Both the position numbers and the translations under genes were made by a program. Shown here piece by piece: positions 34,137 to 42,033 of a DNA stretch of 60,004 nt (position 1 is its first letter; each line of letters starts with the position of its first letter). The stretch is from positions 1 through 60,004 of the forward strand of contig CALEGD010000067.1 in NCBI GenBank assembly GCA_937877075.1, read 5' to 3'. This DNA comes from an uncultured Acholeplasmatales bacterium (lineage in GTDB: Bacteria > Bacillota_I > Bacilli_A > ML615J-28 > CAG-698). The notes beneath the pieces were generated by a model. That model had not been told where the DNA came from. It saw only the letters and a list, made by a program, of their open reading frames with translations, and did not search any database.

Positions 34137-34168
34137 ATAAAAAAGGGGTTCAAAGCGAACCACTTTTT
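34137..34168 (-). terminator. Terminator after the rubrerythrin gene
   Basis: Minus strand: AAAAGTGGTTC, loop GCTTT, GAACCCCTTTT (one bulge), continuing in T. It overlaps the rubrerythrin stop, and the IS left end starts immediately beyond its U-tract. Confidence 0.7.
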
Positions 34169-34703
34169 AATAATCGATTGTCCTCAGTTGGAAATAGTCC
34201 TGTGAATGATCACATACAGGGCAAATCTTTGGAGCATTCTTGCCATAGTGAATATGACCGCAGTTCAAGCAAATCCACACATTCTCTTCCTCGCGTTTGA
34301 ATACACGATCCTTTTCCAAGTTTTCAAGAAGGGCCCGATATCTCATTTCATGTTCTTTTTCAATCTTGGCTACGCCATCAAAAAGGTAAGCTATTTTTGT
34401 GAAACCTTCTTCACGTGCAACTTTCGCAAACTCAGCATACATTTCGGTCCATTCATAATGTTCTCCAGCTGCCGCATCAAGTAGATTTACGGCTGTGGTA
34501 GGAATTCCGTTATGAAGAAGTTTAAACCAAATTTCCGCATGTTCCTTTTCATTATTAGCTGTTTCAGTAAAGATCTCTGATATTTGTACAAAACCGTCTT
34601 TCTTGGCTTGTGAAGCATAGAATGTATATTTTGTTCTTGCTTGAGACTCACCGGAAAAGGCAGTCATGAGATTCTTTTCGGTTCTTGAACCTTTTAATTC
34701 CAT
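34167..34703 (-). CDS. Rubrerythrin
   Basis: A peroxide-reducing non-haem iron protein of anaerobes and microaerophiles. Residues 1-135 form the four-helix diiron domain, with ligand motifs such as ESQARTKY, NNEKEHAEIW and KIEKEHEMRYR. Residues 140-178 form a rubredoxin domain with CLNCGH and CPVCDH binding one Fe. The 178-residue length is typical. It has its own promoter and terminator and sits between frr and uppS, interrupting an order that is contiguous in most Bacilli. It points to an anaerobic or oxygen-sensitive lifestyle, together with class II RNR. Confidence 0.95.
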   Translation of the reverse strand: MELKGSRTEKNLMTAFSGESQARTKYTFYASQAKKDGFVQISEIFTETANNEKEHAEIWFKLLHNGIPTTAVNLLDAAAGEHYEWTEMYAEFAKVAREEGFTKIAYLFDGVAKIEKEHEMRYRALLENLEKDRVFKREEENVWICLNCGHIHYGKNAPKICPVCDHSQDYFQLRTIDY

Positions 34704-34759
34704 AATTGTCCTCCTGATAATAAACTATATAATCTGATTTGGGCATTTACCCCTCATAG

Positions 34760-34788
34760 ATTATATAATAAGTTAATAATTATTGCAA
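34760..34788 (-). promoter_or_regulatory. Promoter of rubrerythrin with flanking AT palindromes
   Basis: Minus strand: -35 TTGCAA (34783-34788), 17-base spacer, -10 TATAAT (34760-34765). The spacer contains AATAATTATT-type dyad sequence. A PerR- or Fur-like site is plausible because rubrerythrin is often peroxide-controlled, but the match is not good enough to name. Confidence 0.65.
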
Positions 34789-34809
34789 ATTTTTTAATAA
34801 ATATGGAAA

Positions 34810-35367
34810 TTAAATTTCCATAATCATTGTTTCTTTTTCTTTGGTAACCTGATCAACATTTTCAATAAACTTATCGGTTAATTTTTGAATTTTCTCGTTT
34901 TCACGTTTTAATTGATCTTCGGAGATTTCGCCATCTTTTTCAAGTTTCTTCATTTGGTCAACCATTTCTCGACGAATATTACGGATGGAGACCTTTGAAC
35001 CTTCGGCTTTATTTTTAACTTCCTTAACTAATTCTTTCCTTCTTTGCTCAGTCAAAGCCGGGAAATTTATTCGAATTACATTTCCGTCATTAATCGGTAC
35101 CAAGTTGAGGTCAGCTAATTGGATTGCTTTCTCAATATCCTTAAGGATTGATTTGTCATAGGGTTTGATGACTAAACTCTGGGCTTCAGGAACAGAAATT
35201 GATGCGATTTGGTTCAGAGGTGAAAGAACACCGTAATATGTTACTTGAACACCGTTTAAAACAGAAGGGTTAGCCCTACCGGTACGAACCAAGCTCAATT
35301 CATTCTTATAAGCCTGGATAGTTTTATTCATCTTTTCTTCTCCTACATTTAAAATGTTTTGAGGCAT
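34810..35367 (-). CDS. frr: Ribosome recycling factor
   Basis: Splits post-termination ribosomes with EF-G. The 185-residue chain carries the family's RTGRANPSVL near residue 30, PYDKSILKDIEKAI, and the C-terminal helical RREMVDQMKKLEKDGEISED. It lies 18 bases after pyrH in the rpsB-tsf-pyrH-frr operon. Confidence 0.97.
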   Translation of the reverse strand: MPQNILNVGEEKMNKTIQAYKNELSLVRTGRANPSVLNGVQVTYYGVLSPLNQIASISVPEAQSLVIKPYDKSILKDIEKAIQLADLNLVPINDGNVIRINFPALTEQRRKELVKEVKNKAEGSKVSIRNIRREMVDQMKKLEKDGEISEDQLKRENEKIQKLTDKFIENVDQVTKEKETMIMEI

Positions 35368-35385
35368 TTCACTTATATCCTTTCT

Positions 35386-36102
35386 CTATATTTTGTTTGA
35401 TATCAATGTCCCGATTGAAAAGTCATTCACTGCTCTCGCAATATTTCCTTTTTCGTTCATATCAAAAACAAAGATGTCAATGTCATTTTCTTTACATAAG
35501 GTAGCCGCGGTTAGATCCATTACACTTAGATGTTTATCTAATACTTCTTGATGTGTTAGATTCTTGAACTTCTTTGCATCCTTATTCAGTCGTGGGTCAC
35601 TGTCATAAACACCGTCAACTCCATTCTTAGCCATAAGAATCAAATCAGCACCAAGTTCAGCACTTCTTAAAGCCGCAGTGGTGTCAGTGGTAAAAAATGG
35701 TATTCCGTTTCCGCCACCGAAAATCAAGATCCTTCCTTTATCAAGATGAGATAAAGCCTTCCGACGAATGTAGGGTTCCGCAACTTCGGGAATCGACAAG
35801 GAGGTCATCACTCTTGTTTCCAGACCGAGCCTTTCTAGAGAATTCTGAATAGCAAGAGCGTTCAAAATCGTTGCCAGCATACCCATATAATCGGCACTTG
35901 ATCTTTCCATTCCGGATTCTAAAGCGTCACGACCGCGCCAGATATTTCCGGCTCCGACAACAATTGATACTTCAACATTCCCAAGATCAAATAAAGCCTT
36001 TATTTCATCAGCAATATCATTGACCTTGAAATGATTGATTCCGATTTTTTCTTCTCCGGCTAAAGCTTCCCCGCTCAGTTTTAAAACAATTCTTCTTTTC
36101 AT
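35386..36102 (-). CDS. pyrH: UMP kinase
   Basis: Phosphorylates UMP to UDP; an amino-acid-kinase-fold enzyme, often UTP-inhibited and GTP-activated. It begins RRIVLKLSGEAL and includes VVGAGNIWRG, FFTTDTTAALRSAEL and AKNGVDGVYDSDPR. ATG at 36102 follows GGAGGTT by five bases; a longer frame lacks any site. 238 residues, the normal length. Confidence 0.97.
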   Translation of the reverse strand: MKRRIVLKLSGEALAGEEKIGINHFKVNDIADEIKALFDLGNVEVSIVVGAGNIWRGRDALESGMERSSADYMGMLATILNALAIQNSLERLGLETRVMTSLSIPEVAEPYIRRKALSHLDKGRILIFGGGNGIPFFTTDTTAALRSAELGADLILMAKNGVDGVYDSDPRLNKDAKKFKNLTHQEVLDKHLSVMDLTAATLCKENDIDIFVFDMNEKGNIARAVNDFSIGTLISNKI

Positions 36103-36151
36103 GCAACCTCCATTTATTTTAAAATAAAAGGGCAATTATGCCCTTGTTGTT

Positions 36152-37024
36152 TCAGTTTCCAGCAGCTGCCATTACTTCGGCGGCAAAATCATCGACGCGT
36201 TTCTCGATTCCTTCTCCAACTTCAAGGCGTACATAATTTATAATTTTAGAATTGTTTGACTCGACATATTTTCCGACTGTCAGATCCGGATTCTTTACGA
36301 ATTCCTGATCGACCAGACAAATGCTCTTTAATAATTTTTCGATTTTTCCGGCAACAATTCTCTCGACGATATTAGCTGGTTTACCTTCATTTAGTGTTTC
36401 TTGCGTCATTACTTCTTTTTCACCGTTCAGAAAATCTTGGTTTACAGAATTCCTGTCCAGATATTTAGGATTCATAGCAGCTACATGCATGCATACATCC
36501 TTGGCAACTTGTTCATCGTTTCCTTCAAGAACCGATAGAACTACAATTCGACCGCCACCATGGCTGTAATGACCGAAAATTTGAGAATCGGTCTTATCAA
36601 GTCTTGTAACTCTTCTTAAAGAGACTTTCTCACCAATAGTAGCGGTAGCATTGATGATAAGATCATTTACGGTTCCCAAATTAGATGGTGCAGCCAAAGC
36701 TTCTTCAGTATTCTTTGCATCGCTAGCAATGATACATTTTCCAACTTCTTTAACTATATTTTGAAACTTTTCATTTCTGGCTACAAAATCTGTTTCACTA
36801 TTGACTTCAAAGATAACAGCTTTATTACCGGAGATAACAGCACCACAAAGTCCTTCGGCCGCAATGCGGTCAGCTTTCTTTTGTGCTTTCAAAATTCCTT
36901 TTTCCCGTAACCAGGTGATTGCTTCTTCAACATTGCCATTAGTTTCGACTAAGGCTTTCTTGCAGTCCATCATACCGGCTCCAGTTTTATCACGTAATTC
37001 TTTTACTAATGCTGCAGTAATCAT
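36152..37024 (-). CDS. tsf: Elongation factor Ts
   Basis: Guanine nucleotide exchange factor of EF-Tu. The N-terminal UBA-like domain has LRDKTGAGMMDCKKAL, and the core contains EVNSETDFVARN. Length is 290. The start ATG overlaps the rpsB stop (ATGA), with its ribosome site GGAGGTG inside rpsB, so the two are translationally coupled more tightly than in most bacteria, where a spacer or attenuator separates them. Confidence 0.97.
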   Translation of the reverse strand: MITAALVKELRDKTGAGMMDCKKALVETNGNVEEAITWLREKGILKAQKKADRIAAEGLCGAVISGNKAVIFEVNSETDFVARNEKFQNIVKEVGKCIIASDAKNTEEALAAPSNLGTVNDLIINATATIGEKVSLRRVTRLDKTDSQIFGHYSHGGGRIVVLSVLEGNDEQVAKDVCMHVAAMNPKYLDRNSVNQDFLNGEKEVMTQETLNEGKPANIVERIVAGKIEKLLKSICLVDQEFVKNPDLTVGKYVESNNSKIINYVRLEVGEGIEKRVDDFAAEVMAAAGN

Positions 37025-37911
37025 TCTTGCACCTCCGTTGTAGCTTTTTCGACCTGATTTTGTTTTTCATCGACAACTTTTTCAGTTACTACCGGTTTTT
37101 CTTCACGTACTGTTCTTGGTTCATAGCGTGGACGACGACGGCGGTCATCACCACGTCCATAGCGAGGACGGCGTTGGTGAGCCCGATCATCTTGGGTTTG
37201 TTCATCGGTGAACTCGATAACAATTGGAGTTCCTCCTTGCGCTTCTACAACTGCATTTGCCAAGGTTCCGACAATCAGTTTTACCGAACGAATAGCATCG
37301 TCATTACCGGGGATGACATAATTTACATCATCCGGATCACAGTTTGTATCAACAAGACCAAAAATTGGAATCTTAAGTTTTCTGGCCTCGGCAACTGCAT
37401 TATGTTCACTCTTCGGATCTACGACTACCATAGCATCCGGAAGTGTCTTCATATCTCTGATTCCATTAAAGAACTTTTCAAGTCTTTCTTTTTCCTTTTT
37501 GATTAAGATAACTTCCTTTTTCGGAAGAACTTCAAATACACCATCTTCTTCCATTTTTTCAATCTCATTCAAACGGGCAATACTTCTACGAATGGTTTTA
37601 TGATTAGTAAGGGTTCCACCTAACCAACGTTGATCAACATAAAATTGATTACAACGAGTAGCTTCTTCTCTAATCACTTCTTGCGTTTGTTTTCTGGTTC
37701 CGATAAAAAGAACCCGACCGGCGTTTTGAACAATATTGAATAATGCAGCATAGGCTTCTTCAATTTTTTTAACAGTTTTGTCTAAATCGATAATGTAAAT
37801 TCCGTTTCTTTCACCAAAAATATACTCTTTCATTTTCGGGTTCCAACGGCGAGTATTATGACCGAAGTGAACACCTGCTTCAAGTAATTGATTTTTACTA
37901 ATAATTGACAT
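37021..37911 (-). CDS. rpsB: Ribosomal protein S2 with a C-terminal extension
   Basis: Small-subunit protein S2. Core motifs: GVHFGHNTRRWNPKM, FIGTRKQTQE, QRWLGGTLTN, DTNCDPD. S2 is usually ~240-260 residues; here 296 because about 65 residues follow the core. They are first Arg/Tyr-rich (around QRRPRYGRGDDRR) and then a Glu/Val/Lys-rich tail. This is probably disordered and may bind rRNA or mRNA. ATG at 37911 follows AAAGGAG; upstream in-frame codons lie in the structured leader. Confidence 0.97.
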   Translation of the reverse strand: MSIISKNQLLEAGVHFGHNTRRWNPKMKEYIFGERNGIYIIDLDKTVKKIEEAYAALFNIVQNAGRVLFIGTRKQTQEVIREEATRCNQFYVDQRWLGGTLTNHKTIRRSIARLNEIEKMEEDGVFEVLPKKEVILIKKEKERLEKFFNGIRDMKTLPDAMVVVDPKSEHNAVAEARKLKIPIFGLVDTNCDPDDVNYVIPGNDDAIRSVKLIVGTLANAVVEAQGGTPIVIEFTDEQTQDDRAHQRRPRYGRGDDRRRRPRYEPRTVREEKPVVTEKVVDEKQNQVEKATTEVQE

Positions 37912-38026
37912 ACTAAAACTCCTTTTTTTATTTTGTTTGGCCTCCACAAGCATCTCGGATGAACGCCCCGTTGAAGCGAATCGGACTCGACGATCATCTC
38001 CACTTATGTGTGTATTTGTTTATGCC
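37912..38026 (-). promoter_or_regulatory. Structured rpsB leader, candidate autoregulatory element
   Basis: About 115 untranslated bases precede rpsB, long for this genome. On the minus strand, nested pairings can be drawn: CACA-T-AAG with CTTGTG (outer), GATGA with TCATC (middle) and CGCT with GGCG (inner), around unusually GC-rich sequence. S2 leaders that bind S2 protein are known in several phyla. Identity with a named motif was not checked. Confidence 0.45.
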
Positions 38027-38032
38027 GGACAT

Positions 38033-38061
38033 ATTATAGCATAAAACAAGCATGAATGCAA
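38033..38061 (-). promoter_or_regulatory. Sigma-A promoter of rpsB-tsf-pyrH-frr
   Basis: Minus strand: -35 TTGCAT (38056-38061), 17-base spacer, -10 TATAAT (38033-38038), a strong match fitting a ribosomal-protein operon. Confidence 0.8.
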
Positions 38062-38073
38062 ATTATATTTACG

Positions 38074-38541
38074 TTATTTCGAGGTGCTGCCAAGACCACC
38101 TTGACGAAATTCTTGCGGTTCATCCTCTTCATCAACAAGAAGATATTTCAAAAAAATTCCCTGAACAAAACGTTCATTTTCCTTTAGAATAATATTTTCA
38201 TTACTAGTGTTTTCAATAGCAACAAGAATATGCCCTTCATTTTCTGAATTATTATAATAATCAGAATCAATTATACCTACTTGATTTTTTAATCGTAAAC
38301 CTCTTAAACCTAAAGAGCTACGAATAAAAAGCATAAGAACTTCATCGTCTTTCATACATGTTTTAATACCGGTTGCAATGACAATCGCTTCCTTTGGTTT
38401 AAGTTCAACTGAATAGGGAAGATAAAAATCATAACCGGCAGAATTCTTAGTTCCTCTTTTCGGAAGTTTTATTTTAGAATATTCATTCTCATTTCTTTTT
38501 TTACGATATTCATTTATAGTAATTTTTTCGAAACCACGCAT
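38074..38541 (-). CDS. dut: dUTP diphosphatase (trimeric type)
   Basis: Hydrolyses dUTP to dUMP, keeping uracil out of DNA. All five dUTPase motifs are visible in 155 residues: SAGYDFYLP, FIRSSLGLRG, NQVGIIDSDYY, RFVQGIF, and the C-terminal RQGGLGSTSK arm (slightly altered from RGxxGFGST). It is the last gene of trmFO-xerC-dut; no clear terminator separates it from the rpsB promoter. Confidence 0.93.
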   Translation of the reverse strand: MRGFEKITINEYRKKRNENEYSKIKLPKRGTKNSAGYDFYLPYSVELKPKEAIVIATGIKTCMKDDEVLMLFIRSSLGLRGLRLKNQVGIIDSDYYNNSENEGHILVAIENTSNENIILKENERFVQGIFLKYLLVDEEDEPQEFRQGGLGSTSK

Positions 38542-38544
38542 ATA

Positions 38545-39459
38545 TTATTCCTTTTTCATTGCTCGAGGATGGTATTTAGTATATTCCTCTTTTATTTGTT
38601 CTTTAGAAACATGAGTATAGATTTGAGTTGTAGAAAGATTGGCATGTCCAAGCAATTCCTGAACACTTCGCAAGTCAGCGCCATTGTCTAATAAGTGAGT
38701 AGCGAAAGAGTGTCTGAGCATATGAGGTGATATCTTTAAATTATTTGCGGTATTTGAATTTATATCATTCAAAATAACACGTACACCTCTCGGAGTAAGC
38801 GGTCCGCCACGGTAATTCAAAAACAAAATATCAGTAACTCCCTTTTTGCTTTTTTTCAATAGTTCGTTTCGGGAGAATTCGAGATAGTCAAGCAAAGCGC
38901 TTTTAATATTGTTATAGATTGGAAGGTATCTTTCCTTACCGCCTTTACCCATAACAATAACCGAGGAATTATAAAAATCTACATCTTGAATTCGTATTGA
39001 ACATAGTTCGCTGACACGAATACCGGTACCATATAAAGTTTCAAGAATGGCATAATCGCGCTTCCCGATTTCATTACTAACGTCAATTGCATCAAAAAGA
39101 TTATCCAATTCAGAATAATAAACTAATTTTGGAAGCGTCTTATCAGGTTTAGGAGAAGAAACCTCATCAAAGACATTAGCTTCAATCTTTCCTTCTCTCA
39201 TTAAAAATTTATAAAAACTTCGAAGACTGGACATCTTTCTGGCAATCGTCCTTGGTTTATAGCCGCTGCTGTGTAGAAAGGAAAGAAAATATCTCCCGTA
39301 ATTCATTTTTAGATTCAATAACGATCCAAATGAATTAGTTTTTAAAAAGTGCCGAAAATCCTCTATATCTTTTAAATAATTTAAAACTGTGTGTTCAGAA
39401 TAAGATCTCTCCACTTCTAAATATTCTTTAAAGACCAAAACCAACTCAATATCATTCAT
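38545..39459 (-). CDS. xerC: Tyrosine recombinase XerC/XerD type
   Basis: Resolves chromosome dimers at dif. The N-terminal SAM-like domain (residues 5-95) is followed by the catalytic domain with Arg in GIRVSELC, Lys in GKGGKERYLP, HMLRHSFATHLL, HANLSTTQ, and nucleophile Tyr in IYTHV. Position after trmFO matches CodV/XerC of Bacilli. I chose ATG at 39459, with CGGAG before it, over the ATG at 39483; it overlaps the trmFO stop by eight bases. Confidence 0.9.
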   Translation of the reverse strand: MNDIELVLVFKEYLEVERSYSEHTVLNYLKDIEDFRHFLKTNSFGSLLNLKMNYGRYFLSFLHSSGYKPRTIARKMSSLRSFYKFLMREGKIEANVFDEVSSPKPDKTLPKLVYYSELDNLFDAIDVSNEIGKRDYAILETLYGTGIRVSELCSIRIQDVDFYNSSVIVMGKGGKERYLPIYNNIKSALLDYLEFSRNELLKKSKKGVTDILFLNYRGGPLTPRGVRVILNDINSNTANNLKISPHMLRHSFATHLLDNGADLRSVQELLGHANLSTTQIYTHVSKEQIKEEYTKYHPRAMKKE

Positions 39460-40747
39460 CTTTTTCTCCGAAAACATTTTCAAGAAAAGCTAAGCTTCTT
39501 GAGGCATATGCTTTCTTCCTTTCCGTTTTTTTCATCCTTTGATTCAGCGGTTCAAAGATCCCATAATTTACATTCATCGGTTGAAAAGATTGATTTGGGG
39601 TACTGATATAGTTAGCCAGAGAACCGATGGCGGTTTTTCTGGAAAAGTCCGTTAAGTTTTTCCCTTCTAAATATCTAGAAGTATTTATACCCGCTACAAG
39701 ACCACTGGCTGCACTTTCTAGGTAACCCTCGACACCGGTAATCTGCCCGGCAAAGAAAAGATCCATTTTGGTTTTTGATTGATAATATTTATTTAAAACC
39801 TTCGGTGAGTTTATAAAGGTGTTTCGATGCATAATGCCATAACGGACAATTTCACAGTTTTCAAGGCCGGGAATTAACCTTAATATCTTTTTTTGTTCAG
39901 GAAATTTCAAGTGAGTTTGAAAGCCGACAATATTATACATAGTTTTGGCGGCGTCATCTTGACGCAATTGAACAACCGCATAGGGTTCATTACCGGTTCT
40001 GGGGTTTGCTAACCCAACGGGTTTCATCGGCCCGTATAATAGAGTTTCCCTTCCCCTTTCCGCAATATCTTCAATTGCCATACAAGCTTCAAAGACTTTT
40101 AATTCAAAATCATGAGGGGTGACTCTTTCTGCATTAATTAACGCATCATAAAATTTATCGAACTCATCTTTGGTCATCGGACAATTATAATAGGCAGCCT
40201 CACCTTTATCATAACGAGATTTTAGATAAGCTATATTCTTATTTATCGATTCTTCGGTTACAATCGGTGCGACTGCATCATAAAAATATAAATATTCCTC
40301 ACCAAAAAACTCTTTTATTTTAGAAGCCAGTTTATGACTAGTAAGAGGCCCGGATGCTATAACGGTAGGGCCGGAAGGTATATTTACTACTTCTTCACAA
40401 ACAACTTCAATTAAATCCATCCTATTTAGACAGGAAGTAATATACTCGGAAAATTGTGTTCTATCAACTGCAAGAGCACCTCCGGCTTCAATTTTCGTAG
40501 CATCCGCTGCCCTCATGATAAGTGAGTCCAGCCTCCTCATCTCTTCCTTTAAAAGCCCGACCGCATTTTCAATGCTGGCTGCCCGAAAGGAATTTGAACA
40601 AACCAGTTCCGCAAATCCAGCAGTTTTATGAGCTTCTGTGAATTTCTTGGGACGCATTTCAAAAAGACGAACCTGAATTCCGCGCATCGCCAGTTGATAG
40701 GCTGCTTCGCTTCCTGCAAGTCCGGCTCCGATTACATTTACAATCAT
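39452..40747 (-). CDS. trmFO: Folate/FAD-dependent tRNA (m5U54) methyltransferase TrmFO
   Basis: Methylates U54 of the T-loop using methylene-tetrahydrofolate and FAD. It begins NVIGAGLAGSEAA (FAD loop). CSNSFRA, YYNCPMTKDEFDKFY, GRETLLYGPMKPVGL and the C-terminal GQITGVEGY are all characteristic. With ATG at 40747 it is 431 residues, matching the family (~435); the longer frame would run through the promoter and the terminator upstream. Confidence 0.96.
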   Translation of the reverse strand: MIVNVIGAGLAGSEAAYQLAMRGIQVRLFEMRPKKFTEAHKTAGFAELVCSNSFRAASIENAVGLLKEEMRRLDSLIMRAADATKIEAGGALAVDRTQFSEYITSCLNRMDLIEVVCEEVVNIPSGPTVIASGPLTSHKLASKIKEFFGEEYLYFYDAVAPIVTEESINKNIAYLKSRYDKGEAAYYNCPMTKDEFDKFYDALINAERVTPHDFELKVFEACMAIEDIAERGRETLLYGPMKPVGLANPRTGNEPYAVVQLRQDDAAKTMYNIVGFQTHLKFPEQKKILRLIPGLENCEIVRYGIMHRNTFINSPKVLNKYYQSKTKMDLFFAGQITGVEGYLESAASGLVAGINTSRYLEGKNLTDFSRKTAIGSLANYISTPNQSFQPMNVNYGIFEPLNQRMKKTERKKAYASRSLAFLENVFGEKDE

Positions 40748-40766
40748 ATTATTAAACCTCATTAAT

Positions 40767-40775
40767 ATTATACCA
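40767..40775 (-). promoter_or_regulatory. Extended -10 promoter of trmFO
   Basis: Minus strand TGGTATAAT, the same extended -10 as upstream of tsaE, giving a leader of only ~13 bases. Confidence 0.55.
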
Positions 40776-40798
40776 CAAGCTTTGAGAATAAAAGAAAA

Positions 40799-40826
40799 TA
40801 AAAAATCTTCGGATGAAGATTTTTTA
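40799..40826. terminator. Terminator between the LysM gene and trmFO
   Basis: AAAAAATCTTC, loop GGAT, GAAGATTTTTT: an eleven-base perfect stem with A/T runs at its base. It overlaps the LysM gene's stop. Confidence 0.8.
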
Positions 40827-41309
40827 CCTGACATAAATTGTGCTTCCCGGACTTAACCAATTCTCAAGGTTTTTTCCTATAAACTCATCGTAAGTTAGAT
40901 TGTTGCTTCGGAGGATATCATCTAAAGAATCCTCCGGTTTAACCACATAAGATGCTCTCCTTCTCGGAATGCGAAGAACTTGATTTTCCTCAAGATTAAG
41001 TTTTGAAGTATCATTATATTTCATTAATAAATTTATTGGTGTATTAAGTTTCTTGGAAATCAACTCCATATTATCATGGGTTTCAATTACATATTCCTCA
41101 AAATAAAACGAATTATTTTCACCTTTCCGAGGTATGACAATTGTTTGGTTAGGATAAATAGTGGTGCCTGTTAAGTCATTAGCGCTCATTAACTCTTTAA
41201 CGGCAAGACCGTAAAGTTGAGCAATTTTGTAAAGGTTATCACCCTTTTTCACAATATAATCAATATTTTCCGTAATCCTAAAACGGGTATGGAACACATC
41301 TTTTTTCAA
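40824..41309 (-). CDS. Triple LysM-domain protein
   Basis: 161 residues made almost entirely of three LysM repeats: YIVKKGDNLYKIAQLYG (~17-60), YVIETHDNMELISKKL (~70-115) and YVVKPEDSLDDILRSN (~118-161), each ending in a Pro/Arg strand. LysM binds N-acetylglucosamine in peptidoglycan or cortex. No signal peptide is visible, so it is either cytoplasmic, as for spore-coat LysM proteins loaded from the mother cell (SafA type), or exported by another route. The spore reading is only a possibility. I use TTG at 41309 (GAGGTGA five bases upstream); the GTG at 41318 is part of that site. Confidence 0.8.
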   Translation of the reverse strand: MKKDVFHTRFRITENIDYIVKKGDNLYKIAQLYGLAVKELMSANDLTGTTIYPNQTIVIPRKGENNSFYFEEYVIETHDNMELISKKLNTPINLLMKYNDTSKLNLEENQVLRIPRRRASYVVKPEDSLDDILRSNNLTYDEFIGKNLENWLSPGSTIYVR

Positions 41310-41326
41310 AGATCTCACCTCGCTCT

Positions 41327-41332
41327 ATTATA
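41327..41332 (-). promoter_or_regulatory. -10 element upstream of the LysM gene
   Basis: Minus-strand TATAAT about 18 bases before the TTG start. The -35 would fall in the IS-derived hairpin at 41,341-41,360, so the promoter may have been rebuilt by the insertion. Confidence 0.4.
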
Positions 41333-41340
41333 CTGCTTAA

Positions 41341-42004
41341 ACGCCTAAAGATTGTAGGCGAAAGAACAGAAACTTGGGGAAATTGTTGAACAAAGTGAAA
41401 ATAAACTTACATTCTCTTAAGATTAATTTTGAATATTAAACTACTTTTAATCTTATTGGTGTAACCTCACCACTAGACTAAAAAAGTGTCACTTTTTTAT
41501 CCAGTTTACTTTTCTTTAGTATATTTAATGCTGCATTTAGTTCTGCATTAACTACCATTAGAGATTTTATATAGTTAGTTTCTTTTTATCCTTTTACCAC
41601 TGAATTTGTGATTCTAGTTTTCCTCATATGCCGGTATCTCATCATTATCAAAGAATGATGCTTTTGATGTATATGATTCTTCTTGGATTATCACTTTTAT
41701 GTTTTTACTAATAAACAAATTCTAATCTTTATCTTCTCTAGAGGAATACTTGCAAAGTTTTGACTTTTCACTTTACCGATATTGATATTTCGTTTTAATC
41801 CTTGCCTTTGGTAAAGTCCTAAGGAATTCTAATTCATGCCTTTTTAGATAAAGTTTCATTTTTAATTGTTTTATACATCTTTTTCACCTCTTCCAAGCTA
41901 ATTATATTTTGGATTGAAGGAGAAATACAAAAGTTATAGTTATTGATTTTAGGTTAATAAAAGAGTATAGAAGATGGTTTTTCACATGCAAAAGGACTTT
42001 CCTA
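41341..42004 (-). mobile_element. Decayed IS200/IS605-family element (tnpB only)
   Basis: Runs on the minus strand from a left end at 42004 (TAGGAAAGTCC hairpin, directly after TTAC) to a right-end hairpin near 41,341-41,360 (CGCCTA / TAGGCG). No tnpA (Y1 transposase) is recognisable. The first ~170 bases match the relic at 33,960-34,132. Presence of both ends and scattered TnpB blocks shows a once complete single-gene element of ~660 bases, shortened by deletions. This explains the ~700-base gap between the LysM and TPR genes. Confidence 0.82.
41436..41878 (-). pseudogene. tnpB pseudogene
   Basis: Reading the minus strand across several frames gives TnpB/IS605 OrfB landmarks in the right order. 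MYKTIKNETL comes first, then RNINIGKVKSQNFASIPLEK, then QEESYTSKASFFDNDEIPAY (RuvC and zinc region). FSGKRIKRN follows, then remains of the NADxNxAxNI block, and SSGEVTPIRLKVV at a stop at 41436. Many stops and shifts break it. TnpB is the RNA-guided nuclease ancestor of Cas12; this copy cannot make a functional one. The downstream 41,341-41,435 region would have held the guide (omega) RNA end. Confidence 0.85.
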
Positions 42005-42006
42005 GT

Positions 42007-42033
42007 AAAAAAAAGTCAGGACAATGTCCTAAC
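42007..42033 (-). terminator. Terminator after the TPR gene
   Basis: Minus strand: GTTAGGAC, loop ATT, GTCCTGAC (one G-U), then TTTTTTTT. The IS left end lies directly after the T-run. Confidence 0.8.

Noticed and set aside
41436..41878. Interpreting the tnpB region as a live RNA-guided nuclease
   Set aside because: At least half a dozen stops and frame changes break the coding sequence.
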